Shown here: piece by piece, positions 52,247-60,858 of the stretch
Position numbering within the stretch: position 1 is the first letter of the stretch
Layout of the letters: every line of letters begins with the position of its first letter
Assembly (NCBI RefSeq): GCF_011745365.1
Contig: NW_024468911.1
Location: 248,001-312,000 of the forward strand
DNA: 64,000 nucleotides
From: Cryphonectria parasitica EP155
Taxonomy: Eukaryota > Ascomycota > Sordariomycetes > Diaporthales > Cryphonectriaceae
Direction of reading: 5' to 3'
Notes under the pieces: model-generated
What the model saw: only the letters and a program-made list of their open reading frames with translations
What the model was told of the DNA's origin: nothing
Database searches by the model: none
Position numbers and translations under genes: made by a program

Positions 52247-53909
52247 TCCTTCCCTTTTTCCGTGACCGGCTTGTATGACTGTAATTTTCGTGATACAATG
52301 ATTTTGGGTTTCTCGCGTCAAGTGCTCGATGTAAGTAGAATGTGGGAGAAGAAAAGAAGAGTAGATGATGTGGTGAAACAGTACAACGAAGGCAAGAAGG
52401 AATTACTTGTTTGACAATCAACAATACATCAAATCAAGTTTGGACGAGGAATATGCCGACTCTTGATGATCTTCCTCTTGTTCTTGTCAAAAGACAGCCG
52501 GGTCTGTTCCAAATGACTACTTACAAGCTACTGCTCATTACCGACACACCAGCCCATGGCTAGTATGGACAGGGAGGACATTATCAATAGCCGTCCAGCC
52601 TAATTAGTCTACAGCTCGATCCAACAGCCAGCTCACTTGATCCCAGGATGGGGGGAAAAGAGGAGGGGATGTCCCGAAATAGCGCTGGAGACGGACAGAG
52701 TTCGGGCAGATACTATGGAGGAACTGGTTTAGGATCTCGTGAGCAAGCTGGGGTGGGTCCTTTACATTCATTACTGTCGGCTTCCCAGAATTGTATCAAG
52801 TGGCCTTTGCCACGGAGGAGGACGAGCCCAGCAATGACGAGGAGCGGGACATAGACAACCCACGCATAGGACTATCAGGGCCACTGCGGCCTCAGGATAA
52901 CAGTCGACGTGTAAGGCCCCGGCTGGTCTCCAACCAGGTGTATGCAGCTAGAGAAAAAAGGGCCTGCAGTTCACAAAAAAAAGAGACAAAGTTTCCCCCA
53001 GACCTAGGTCAGCTATTACGTCTCCACTGTTGCGCATGATCATCTACCGCCACCTATCAAGGGTGCATCAGAATGCGGAGGGACAGCGGGGTAGTCTCGC
53101 CGAGGAGGGATCGGATCCTTCCTGAGGGCTGGGGTCTGGAATCTGGTGGAGATCGTCGCCGCCAGCGATTGAATTAGCCGGAACGAATTGAAAGGAGGTA
53201 ACACTATAGGAACAAAGGACGGGCTACTATAAACGGCAAGCCGATGGGGTCTGCTCAAGCATTGTACTGCATGGTACTATGGTCAATGAAGTACACTGGC
53301 GACGTAGGAGGTCTGTTTCAAACACCCACAGACACACACACACACATAACATGCCCAGTGGCCTTTGCTAGATTGAAGAGAGATGAGTCCGATCCAAAAT
53401 TAAGACGCACCTGGAGAAAAACACCCCTCTCACACATGTATTCTGTCACTTTTCTTCAAAATATATGGTGTACTGACAGGCGGACACGGCCCTATGGAAC
53501 ACAGTTGGGTGCAATCAGCTCACGGTTGAAATCGAATCCTACAGATTTGTCCGTCTTGCTGCAAGGGTTGGTGGTGCTGTATTGTATGGTAGTGTACCGG
53601 TGTATTCGTACAGACCAGGTGATGCTCCGCTAATCTGGATGAAATTAGCAGGTTATAATCATTTGCTTATTGACTGACATATGATTTCTCTTACTATCTG
53701 TAATACTCTCCCTCCCTTCTCCTCACGCCCCGAATTTCTCCACATCACAAACCTCCTCGTCTTCATTATCCAGTCTGTGAATGAAAATTTGGCAAGCTTG
53801 AAATCTTAACAAGCCATCTATCTACTTTGTCCTTGAAGAACAGCATATGTTTACCATCTGAGTACTGAAGTTGTTCATCACTCACTCGCAGTAATACAAC
53901 AGAGGCAAT
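52247..53909. promoter_or_regulatory. Divergent promoter between the kinase and RpiB-like genes
   Basis: The 1.66-kb segment separates two outward-transcribed cluster genes. It contains the 14-base word GTGTAAGGCCCCGG (52909-52922), which recurs in the other divergent promoter of the cluster. CTGGGG and its complement occur, for example near 52749 and 52995, and fit the SYGGRG site of the carbon repressor CreA. A (CA)n run lies at 53334-53346. Frames in this segment lack family features, so I see no gene here. Confidence 0.55.
52909..52922 (+). promoter_or_regulatory. Shared cluster promoter word, copy 1
   Basis: GTGTAAGGCCCCGG lies between the kinase and RpiB-like genes, about 660 bases from the kinase start and 990 from the RpiB start. 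It is identical over 14 bases to the copy at 57219-57232. A common transcription-factor site is possible. Confidence 0.4.
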
Positions 53910-53984
53910 ATGGGATCAAATGGGACCGAAACAACTCCGAGATGGCGGATAGCCATAGGTTGTGATGTAAGTGACTCTTTCTTT

Positions 53985-54038
<54 letters not shown>

Positions 54039-54534
54039 TGTGTGTCTCTGTCTCTGTTTTGCACTGACATTCATCTCACTTTTCACAACGCAAATGTAGG
54101 ACGCCGGCGTCAATTATAAAGACACAATCAAGTCGGACTTCGAAAAAGACCCCCGCGTTGAGCATGTCGAAGATGTCGGCTCGTTCGCCACCGACGACAA
54201 GACAGCGTATCCGCACCGCGCAGCAGCAGCAGCACGCCTGGTCGCCGAGGGCAAGACAGACCGGGCGCTTCTCATATGCGGCACCGGCCTGGGCGTCGCC
54301 ATCGCCGCCAACAAGGTCAAAGGCGTGCGCGCCGTCACTGCGCATGACTCCTTTTCGGTCGAGCGGGCGGTCATGAGCAACAACGCTCAGGTCCTGTGCA
54401 TGGGCGAGAGGGTCGTGGGCTTGGAGCTCGCGAGAAGGCTGGCGAGGGAGTGGCTTGGCTATGTCTTTGATGAGAAGAGCGCGAGTGCCAAGAAGGTTGA
54501 GGCCATCAACGATCTGGAGGAAGAGGACACCTGA
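53910..54534 (+). CDS. RpiB/LacAB-type sugar-phosphate isomerase
   Basis: Exons 53910-53966 and 54100-54534 encode 163 residues. The core is [44 protein letters not shown] and [15 protein letters not shown]. Cys79 in ICGTG matches the catalytic cysteine of E. coli-type ribose-5-phosphate isomerase B, and His101 in TAHD matches the conserved ring-opening histidine. The usual GCDHAG is GCDDAG here, so the first-strand histidine is replaced by aspartate, which may alter the substrate. RpiB proteins interconvert aldose and ketose phosphates. In Brucella (EryI), mycobacteria (DerI) and Yarrowia (EYI2), relatives make erythrose-4-phosphate from D-erythrulose-4-phosphate. The intron carries long TC and TG runs. 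It is convergent with the TIM-like gene, 240 bases apart. Confidence 0.92.
53990..54045 (+). repeat. (TC)n(TG)n compound microsatellite inside an intron
   Basis: About 15 TC units (53990-54020) switch directly to 12 TG units (54021-54045) in the only intron of the RpiB-like gene. It lies between the donor at 53967 and the acceptor at 54099, in the region where the branch site would be expected to sit downstream. Confidence 0.9.
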
Positions 54535-54774
54535 GCAAGGTGCAATGGTTTGGTAGAACTGTGGTGCTATGAATCGACTACACGGGCCGCTATCATCTTT
54601 TGCTTGTGACGAGAATTAGGCATCCATGGACGCTGAACTTTCCGATAAAAAGGCTGACTTCTTTTCCTGAACATTACCCATTTCGTCGACTCGGTGCTTA
54701 CATGTATTCCTACATTGAAACACGCCCCAATCAAATTATATGTAGATACATAATTATATATATCATATTCCTTT

Positions 54775-55551
54775 CTATGCCCCTGACACTTCGCGAATCG
54801 TCTTGACAAAGGCCTGTGGGTCATGTGCGAATCTGCCCAGAAACAAGCCATCTGCCGCATCCTTCAGCTTCTCAAACAGCCCGGGCCCAGCACTGCCTCC
54901 ATAGATAATGCGCACTGCCTTGTCGCGCTTCTGCACGCACGGCAAACCCCTGATGGACTCGACCACCCCAATAACATGCTCAGGAGAGGCAGGTTCGGCG
55001 GCCCCAATGGCCCAGACGGGTTCATAAGCCAGGACCACCTCGGACTCGTGCGGCACTGCTCTCATGACAGCCTCCACCTGGGTGGCACACTCGCCCACAG
55101 CCATGCTCACAACACCTCTAGACCGCTCCCCAATGCAGACCAGAGGGATGAGGCCGTTCCTGGCGGCGGCGGCGGCCTTCTTAGCCGTGCTCGCGTCCGT
55201 CTCGCCAAATTCCCGCCGCCGCTCAGCGTGGCCCAGCTCGACGATCCGACAGCCGAGCTCAGCGAGCACCGAGGGCGAGACCTCGCCTGTGTATGCGCCT
55301 GCATCTTCCCAGAATGCGTCCTGCGCACCGACCATGATGGACGACGCGGTCTTGGTGCTCTCCAGCTGTGCGACGACGGAGGCCATCGTGAGATGATCGG
55401 GAATGACGAAAACGTCAACGCTGCTGAGGAGGTCTGGAGACTCCGAAAGCTTCGTCACGACATTAGAGACGTACTGTTTTGTTTGAGCTGCCGAGAAGTA
55501 CATCTTGGTAGAGACTCCTACGAGGCGCCGACGCGGGGGCGATGAGGCCAT
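54775..55551 (-). CDS. Divergent triosephosphate-isomerase-fold protein (candidate erythrulose-1-phosphate isomerase)
   Basis: A single exon of 258 residues. TIM-barrel catalytic residues are all placed: Lys16 in GVSTKMYFS, His108 in VELGHAERRREFGET, Glu177 in AYEPVWAIG, and the phosphate loop IIYGGSAGP. Glycolytic TPI carries the invariant N-W-K-M-N around the lysine; here it reads S-T-K-M-Y, so the asparagine next to the substrate is missing while the lysine stays. That, together with the neighbours, argues for a specialised paralogue such as the L-erythrulose-1-phosphate isomerases (LerI of mycobacteria, EryH/TpiA2 of Brucella, EYI1 of Yarrowia). It would turn L-erythrulose-1-phosphate into D-erythrulose-4-phosphate, the substrate of the RpiB neighbour. 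The housekeeping TPI must be elsewhere in the genome. Confidence 0.92.
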   Translation of the reverse strand: MASSPPRRRLVGVSTKMYFSAAQTKQYVSNVVTKLSESPDLLSSVDVFVIPDHLTMASVVAQLESTKTASSIMVGAQDAFWEDAGAYTGEVSPSVLAELGCRIVELGHAERRREFGETDASTAKKAAAAARNGLIPLVCIGERSRGVVSMAVGECATQVEAVMRAVPHESEVVLAYEPVWAIGAAEPASPEHVIGVVESIRGLPCVQKRDKAVRIIYGGSAGPGLFEKLKDAADGLFLGRFAHDPQAFVKTIREVSGA

Positions 55552-56110
55552 GTTTGTCCAAGGTGGCGATGGAGCGATTGTTTTCTTCTCCCCTCAAAAC
55601 TTCTGAAAGAACTTGTTGGTTGATTTGAGTTTGGAATAGTACAGATTGAAGTCGAAGGGTGTTCGTGATGAGGAAAAAGAGTGAGTCAAAGTGACCGGAG
55701 AGGTATGCTTTCTGGATCGCGATCAAAGACACTGCCGAAGGTATGTTGCTCGTTACGTGCAGACCCTGTCTAGTGTCTGCTTTAGTACACGCTATGAAAT
55801 CATGGTATATGAACGCCATCCCCTTGAAAATGTTTCAGGAAGACCTCGCAGTCTGCTTGAAAAAACGTACATGCGCAATCGTCCTATGAACCAATGTCTA
55901 CACAGACTGACTGAGGAATATTCTATACAAAGTCAATTGATAGTTTTAAGTTGTTATGAATGATTCATATTTTGACCATGTGCATACATTTTACGTATGA
56001 GCATCTTCGTCTTGGTCGGGTCTTCACAAATACATTTTCCTCTTCGAAAAAGTTTAACAATTTCCAAGGTTAGTTATGGCATTCACTCATTGCCATGGGA
56101 TCATTTCTCA
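55552..56110. other. Promoter of the TIM-like gene and 3' flank of the aldolase gene
   Basis: The TIM-like gene (minus) starts at 55551, so its promoter lies here. The right end is the 3' flank of the aldolase gene on the same strand. Sequence is AT-rich around 55900-56060. No gene and no copy of the 14-base shared word were found. Confidence 0.5.
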
Positions 56111-57043
56111 TCATGCCTTGCCGGAGCTTCCCAGTTGGTCCATATACGTCTCGATGGCCTTCTGCATCCTCACTGTCCCTGCTTCGATCACGCTGGTCAG
56201 TGGCTTGCCGTGCATCTCCTTTTGTACTGCTGCGTAATGCTTGTTCATTCCTTTGTTGATCTGTTTCAAGGCATGAATTAGTTGATGAATCAAAGCAAAG
56301 TGAAACGAAAAGGGGACTACACATACATTGACCTTGGTGACGCCGTGTTGGATGCATTTTTTGAAGATATCCTCAGTGAAAGGGTCGGCGCCGTGGAGCA
56401 CCAGCTGCACCCTGTCGCCGACCTTGTCGTAGATGCTAGCAAGGCGGTCATACTCGAGCTGGATGCCGCGAGGGCCATACTCGCCGTGCACGTTCCCAAA
56501 GGCCGGTGCAAGCATCTCGATGCCCGTGGCCACAAACTCCTCAGCCTCCTCAGGCGTCGTCAGCAGACCCTCGAGATCCGCCGTGGCCGCGACGCCGTCC
56601 TCGCCACCCTCGATGCGCCCTGGCTCGGCCTCAGCAGCGATGCCCCGCTCGTGACAGTAGGTGACGAGCTCCCTGGTCAGCCTGAGATTCTCCTCCTTCT
56701 CGTAGTGCGACATGTCGCACATGATGGAGTCGAAGCCATCCTCGATGTCGGCGGCCTGCCTGACCAGGTCGGGCGTCTGGCAGTGGTCAAGGTGCAGGGA
56801 CACGGGCACCTTTGCATTATGGCAGGCGTCTGCTGCGGCCCTGACTAGCGATGTTCCCGCGTACTGCATCGCCCATGGGAAGAGGAGGACCATGGCTGGC
56901 GACTTGCGTGCCTCGGCGGCCTTGACAGTTGCCATGATGGCCTCGATGTTGTAGCAGCACATGCCGGGAACAGCATATTCCCCCTCTCGTGCTGCCTTGA
57001 GGATGGCCAGGGACCGATTCTGTGATAGTGGAGGGCGTGGCAT
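56111..57043 (-). CDS. Class II (zinc) ketose-phosphate aldolase, FbaA/KbaY/GatY type
   Basis: Exons 57043-56327 and 56260-56111 encode 288 residues; the 66-base intron interrupts KVN|INKGMN. Zinc ligands are placed in SLHLDHCQTPD (His), AFGNVHGEYGP (His) and QLVLHGADP (His). The catalytic-side DMSHYEKEENLRLT and EAEPGRIEGGED (metal-supporting Glu) follow the tagatose/fructose bisphosphate aldolase pattern. The usual HGGSG phosphate loop is HGADP here, so the phosphate-binding glycines differ, hinting at a different substrate. These enzymes cleave ketose phosphates to dihydroxyacetone phosphate and an aldehyde. It shares a divergent 780-base promoter with the dehydrogenase-like gene; in plants the same two families are fused in one protein. 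Confidence 0.9.
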   Translation of the reverse strand: MPRPPLSQNRSLAILKAAREGEYAVPGMCCYNIEAIMATVKAAEARKSPAMVLLFPWAMQYAGTSLVRAAADACHNAKVPVSLHLDHCQTPDLVRQAADIEDGFDSIMCDMSHYEKEENLRLTRELVTYCHERGIAAEAEPGRIEGGEDGVAATADLEGLLTTPEEAEEFVATGIEMLAPAFGNVHGEYGPRGIQLEYDRLASIYDKVGDRVQLVLHGADPFTEDIFKKCIQHGVTKVNVCVVPFSFHFALIHQLIHALKQINKGMNKHYAAVQKEMHGKPLTSVIEAGTVRMQKAIETYMDQLGSSGKA

Positions 57044-57824
57044 GTTGAATTTTGTTTCTTGTGTTCTTTTCTGTTCCCTCTTTAGATGTTAGAAGGTTGT
57101 GTGTTCTAGGTGGAAAATACAGAAAGAAGGATCGAAAATAGACGTTGATTATGACTGTGACCTGTGACAGTATCCGACCAGCAAAGAAAATTAATCACAC
57201 GTACTGGAGAAATAGGTAGTGTAAGGCCCCGGTCTGTCTCTCGATTCATGCAGCCCTCGGGCTAGGATTTGCTACCGGGTAAATACAATGGATTGATTCA
57301 CCCGTGGGGGGCCACACACACACACGTCTCCTCCAACTGTAGAGAGAGAGTCTTTGATGACGCTGTTGGCGAGGGGAAAATACGTTTGGACCCTTTCAAG
57401 TTGGGACCCTCCTCCCACGATGTGGGGAGAGAATGAGTTATATACGAGCTAATTAGTTACTGACTGGTCCTCTGGCTACTCCGCTGCTGCAAGACTGGCA
57501 TGACCTCACAAGATGGAGCGTTTCTCGGGTGTGTGGCCACGGCTGTGGGTCCTTTTTTCCTCTCAGTGCATCTCGGGCTTTTAATAGACCGGCTCGTATA
57601 CCATTTCATTCATTCATTCACGTACACCTGCGAAGTAAAAGTTGAATACTTTACAAATTAGAGGTCAAACCGTCCAAGACGACCAATCTCGATATAGTTC
57701 TCTTCATGGTCGTCCTAGTCTGAACTATAGTCCAGATTTACTGCGACCATTTCCACCCTTCCGTCATTCATCCATCCTCTTTCTTCGTTGGGCTCAACTC
57801 AAATCAAGTGCAAAACTCACAATC
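57044..57824. promoter_or_regulatory. Divergent promoter between aldolase and dehydrogenase genes
   Basis: The 780-base segment serves both outward genes. It contains GTGTAAGGCCCCGG at 57219-57232, a (CA)n run at about 57313-57323, and repeated GGGACCCT/GGACCCTT words around 57390-57415. Dehydrogenase-side sequence is rich in TCATTCATTCATTCA at about 57604-57619. No coding feature is present. Confidence 0.55.
57219..57232 (+). promoter_or_regulatory. Shared cluster promoter word, copy 2
   Basis: GTGTAAGGCCCCGG lies in the aldolase/dehydrogenase divergent promoter and is identical to the word at 52909-52922. It sits 176 bases upstream of the aldolase start on that gene's promoter side. Confidence 0.4.
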
Positions 57825-59249
57825 ATGGCAGCCACCAAGCCAGCAGTCTCGTTTCTCGGCCTAGGCGCCATGGGCTTTGGCATGGCCACTCATCTGGTCC
57901 AGGAAGGCTATCCCGTCACCGGATTTGACGTCTGGGCCCCGACCCTCGAGCGCTTCACGCAGGCTGGAGGCAGTACGGCATCCACGCCGGCAGAGGCCGT
58001 CCAGGGTAGGGACTTTTGTGTATGCATGGTCGCCACAGCTGCACAGGCCCAGGCTGTGCTGTTCGATGGCGAACATCCTGTAGCCAACGCTCTGCCACGC
58101 GGTGCGACGCTGCTCCTCTGTTCGACAGTCCCCTGTGCCTTTGTTCAAGGACTGGCCAGGCAGCTGGTCGACATTGGTCGTGATGATATATATCTCATCG
58201 ACAGCCCTGTATCAGGAGGTGCCATACGCGCAGCCGACGGCACCCTCTCCATCATGGCGGGCGGCACAGACGAGGCCCTTGAGAAGGGCAGGGCGCTTCT
58301 GCAGGCCCTGTCCGACCCACAGAAGCTATACCTCGTCAAGGGCGGCGTCGGCGCGGGGAGCAACATGAAGATGTGCCACCAGGTGCTGGCAGCCAACCAG
58401 ATCCTGGCGGCGAGCGAGGCGCTGGGCTTTGCGAGCCACCTCGGCCTGGACCTGAAGAAATCAGCCGATGCCATTCTCCAGTCCGAGGGACACAGCTTCA
58501 TGTTGGAGAACAGACTGCCCCGGCTGCTGGCCGCACCAGATTTTAAGCCCGTCGCGAGCGCGGTCACTATCATCCTGAAGGATGCAGGCATCGTTACATC
58601 CGAGGCCAGGAGATACAAGTTCCCGACGCCCTTGACCAGTGTGGCCGAGCAGGTGTACCTGACAGCCCTGAACCGTGGCTGGGGCGCAGATGACGACGCC
58701 TGTCTACCGAGACTGTATAGCGAGGGCGTGGGAAAAGTTGGCCCCATTGTTTCTGCTACTACTGGCGGGCCGGTGTCCAGCCAAGATGAGGCCCAAAAAT
58801 TGCAACTCGTCGTGGATCTGCTCAGGGGCATTCATCTCTGCTCCGCCGCCGAGACCATTGCGTTTGCCAGCCGTATTGGGCTTGAACTGGACCAGGTCTT
58901 TGGATTATGCGTCAATGCTGCAGGGGGCTCCTATATACTGAGTTCGTTTGGGCCTGAGATGATCACGGCGTGCAAGACTGGCAAGGCTGGAACCCGAGAG
59001 TATTGGACGACGAGGGCGACGACCCAGGGTGAAGGAAACAGTGATAGCAAAAAGGAGGCGTTGAAACAGAGTGCACAAAGGTTACAGAGGGCAGTTGACG
59101 AGGCGCAAAGGCTCAAGATGCCATTGTTTTTGGGAAACCAGGCATTGCATATGATACAAACCGCGCTGCTACAAAGCGAGGCCAACAGCGCAGAAGCAGC
59201 AGCAACACAAGTCTCGCCTGCAGCCGTAATAAAGGCCTGGTTGGGATGA
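57825..59249 (+). CDS. 3-hydroxyisobutyrate-dehydrogenase-like protein with duplicated C-terminal domain
   Basis: A single exon of 474 residues; the ATG at 57825 (MAATKPAVSF) is chosen because upstream codons in frame start at TTG. The N-terminal Rossmann domain has LGLGAMGFGMA (GxGxxG, 12-17). The substrate loop DSPVSGGAIRAADGTLSIMAGG (127-148) and the catalytic-lysine helix GAGSNMKMCHQVLAAN (Lys182) follow. After the usual end near residue 300, a second copy of the helical domain begins (LVVDLLRGIHLCSAAETIAFASRIGLELDQVF, then NAAGGSYILSSFGPEM). The family oxidises beta-hydroxy acids with NAD(P). LtnD, an L-threonate dehydrogenase, is a member, so a tetronate substrate is plausible. In the second copy the lysine position is not preserved, so it is probably structural. 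A neighbouring aldolase supports a shared pathway. Confidence 0.88.
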   Translation: MAATKPAVSFLGLGAMGFGMATHLVQEGYPVTGFDVWAPTLERFTQAGGSTASTPAEAVQGRDFCVCMVATAAQAQAVLFDGEHPVANALPRGATLLLCSTVPCAFVQGLARQLVDIGRDDIYLIDSPVSGGAIRAADGTLSIMAGGTDEALEKGRALLQALSDPQKLYLVKGGVGAGSNMKMCHQVLAANQILAASEALGFASHLGLDLKKSADAILQSEGHSFMLENRLPRLLAAPDFKPVASAVTIILKDAGIVTSEARRYKFPTPLTSVAEQVYLTALNRGWGADDDACLPRLYSEGVGKVGPIVSATTGGPVSSQDEAQKLQLVVDLLRGIHLCSAAETIAFASRIGLELDQVFGLCVNAAGGSYILSSFGPEMITACKTGKAGTREYWTTRATTQGEGNSDSKKEALKQSAQRLQRAVDEAQRLKMPLFLGNQALHMIQTALLQSEANSAEAAATQVSPAAVIKAWLG

Positions 59250-59611
59250 ATGAAGTTGGGTTCAAATCGGTCTTCAAGTCTGTTTTGATAAATTACAATT
59301 AGACTCCCATCTTGGACAATGAATCTGGCAACAGCAGAACCGCATTTCATAGTGTTTAGCACGTCCAGGTCACTAATCAATCATATCACCAATCACTTCA
59401 CGTGGCTCCTAAATATTTCCAAGACGAAACTTGTAGTAGATTATATGTGCACTGAAACATAGATATATACATGTCGTGTCTCTTATGATATACACAGAAA
59501 GACTGTTTTTGAGAAAGTTGCCAGAATCATACGCCTCGTGATTTGAACTGTGGGCGTAAGATCGAGTGCCAGGAGGCTTCACACTTGGCCCTGAGGTTGT
59601 ATGGTTGTTGC
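59250..59611. other. Convergent 3' spacer between dehydrogenase and pectinase
   Basis: The sequence is AT-rich with ATATATACATGT. It is the shared 3' flank of two genes that face each other. No gene is seen. Confidence 0.5.
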
Positions 59612-60858
59612 TTAGCAGGTAATGCCATCAGGCTCCTATTCACATAAAGTCAGCTTCTTAATCCATTGCTATTAAGGGGTTATGTATATAAAAACAGAAA
59701 AACATACGTTGGTGCAGTCGTTGTCAGCGCCAGTAAGATCAACACCCGACCTAAAGTTCATGTTAGTAATTATTTTGACATGGCATTTTTTTATTCATTT
59801 GGAAAAAGAAGGCGAGCATACCAAGTCCAGTCAGAGCAGGAACCGTCACCGCAGTCAATGAAGATGGCCGCATCAGCATCGCTGCTGACGGTTCCGGTAA
59901 CGCCATCAAGAACCAGGCCAGTGATAGGAACGCCAGTCGTAGCCTCATCGCCGTCGTAGGCCTGAGTAATGATCACACCGTAGTCCGTGGCTCCAGAGAT
60001 GGTGATATCCTTGTAGGTAATGGCATTGACGGTGCCTGTGTCGCCCGAGATGGTCTTGATGCGCACAGCCTGCTGCGAGTCGATGACCTGGCTGTCCGAG
60101 AACGTCACAGTATCCACAGTGTTGTCATCACGGCCACCAACGCTGCCGATGGACAGACCATGGCCGCCGGAGCAGTAGCCTCCGCTGAAGATGATGTTGG
60201 TTCCGGAGTTGACAGCCACGCAGTCGTCCTGGTTGTAGCACGTGGCGCCGGTAATGGTGACCGAATCAGAGCTGCCAATATCGAAGCAGTCCGTGTTGGC
60301 ACCGAGATCATCAGCATCGCCGTCCGAGGCATCGATGGTGACGCCAGAGACGGTGAGGGTCTGGCAGCCGTTGATGCTGAACACCTGATGAGGCGGGTTG
60401 ACAATGTTGATGTTCTCGATGGTAGAGTCGGTCAGGTCGTGGGCCTGGAAGAACTTTGGCTTGGAAATACCATCGTCTCCCTCGCCGTCCCACCAGAGAG
60501 CGCCCTGGCCGTCGAGCTCGTGCCCGTCAGCACCCGAGACGGTGATGGAGCTTCCAGAGACGGCAAAGAGGGGACCGTCCCACTCTGCGTACTCCCAGGT
60601 TGTTGTTCCTTCAAATACCACCGACGTGCCATCACTCAGATCAGTGAGGTCGAGGGTCGTGCCCGAGGGAACGGTCAGGGCAGACAGAGTGATGGTGGCG
60701 CAGTCAGCCTTGGAGGCCGAGGCTGAGGCGGCACCATCACTGCCGCTGAAGACACAAGAATCCCGCTTGGCCAAGGTGGCAGCAGGGGTCACAGCCGGAG
60801 CTGGGGTGGCGAGCACGGCAGACACGCCGGCGAGGATGGTAGCAATCTGGCGATGCAT
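59612..60858 (-). CDS. Secreted endopolygalacturonase, GH28
   Basis: Three exons (60858-59822, 59750-59708, 59635-59612) encode 367 residues; the last two exons are tiny (14 and 7 codons plus stop) but in phase. The start is the ATG at 60858 ([22 protein letters not shown]), a signal peptide, with a Kex2-type KR at residues 31-32 ending the propeptide. GH28 catalytic motifs are all present: ANTDCFD (Asp190), NQDDCVAVN (Asp211, Asp212), GGHGLSIGS (His233) and RIKT (Arg266, Lys268). The right-handed beta-helix has repeated short strands with Ser, Thr and Val. The enzyme cuts alpha-1,4-galacturonan in pectin outside the cell, and suggests a plant-associated or plant-litter lifestyle. The final conserved cysteines in DNDCTN and EPDGITC confirm the small 3' exons. 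Confidence 0.95.

Noticed and set aside
50807..52414. Long open frame antisense to the DHA-type kinase (535 codons)
   Set aside because: Shadow of the kinase gene; the kinase motifs are unambiguous on the minus strand.
57642..57824. N-terminal extension of the dehydrogenase-like protein
   Set aside because: The frame reaches upstream only to a TTG; the ATG at 57825 sits right before the Rossmann strand.
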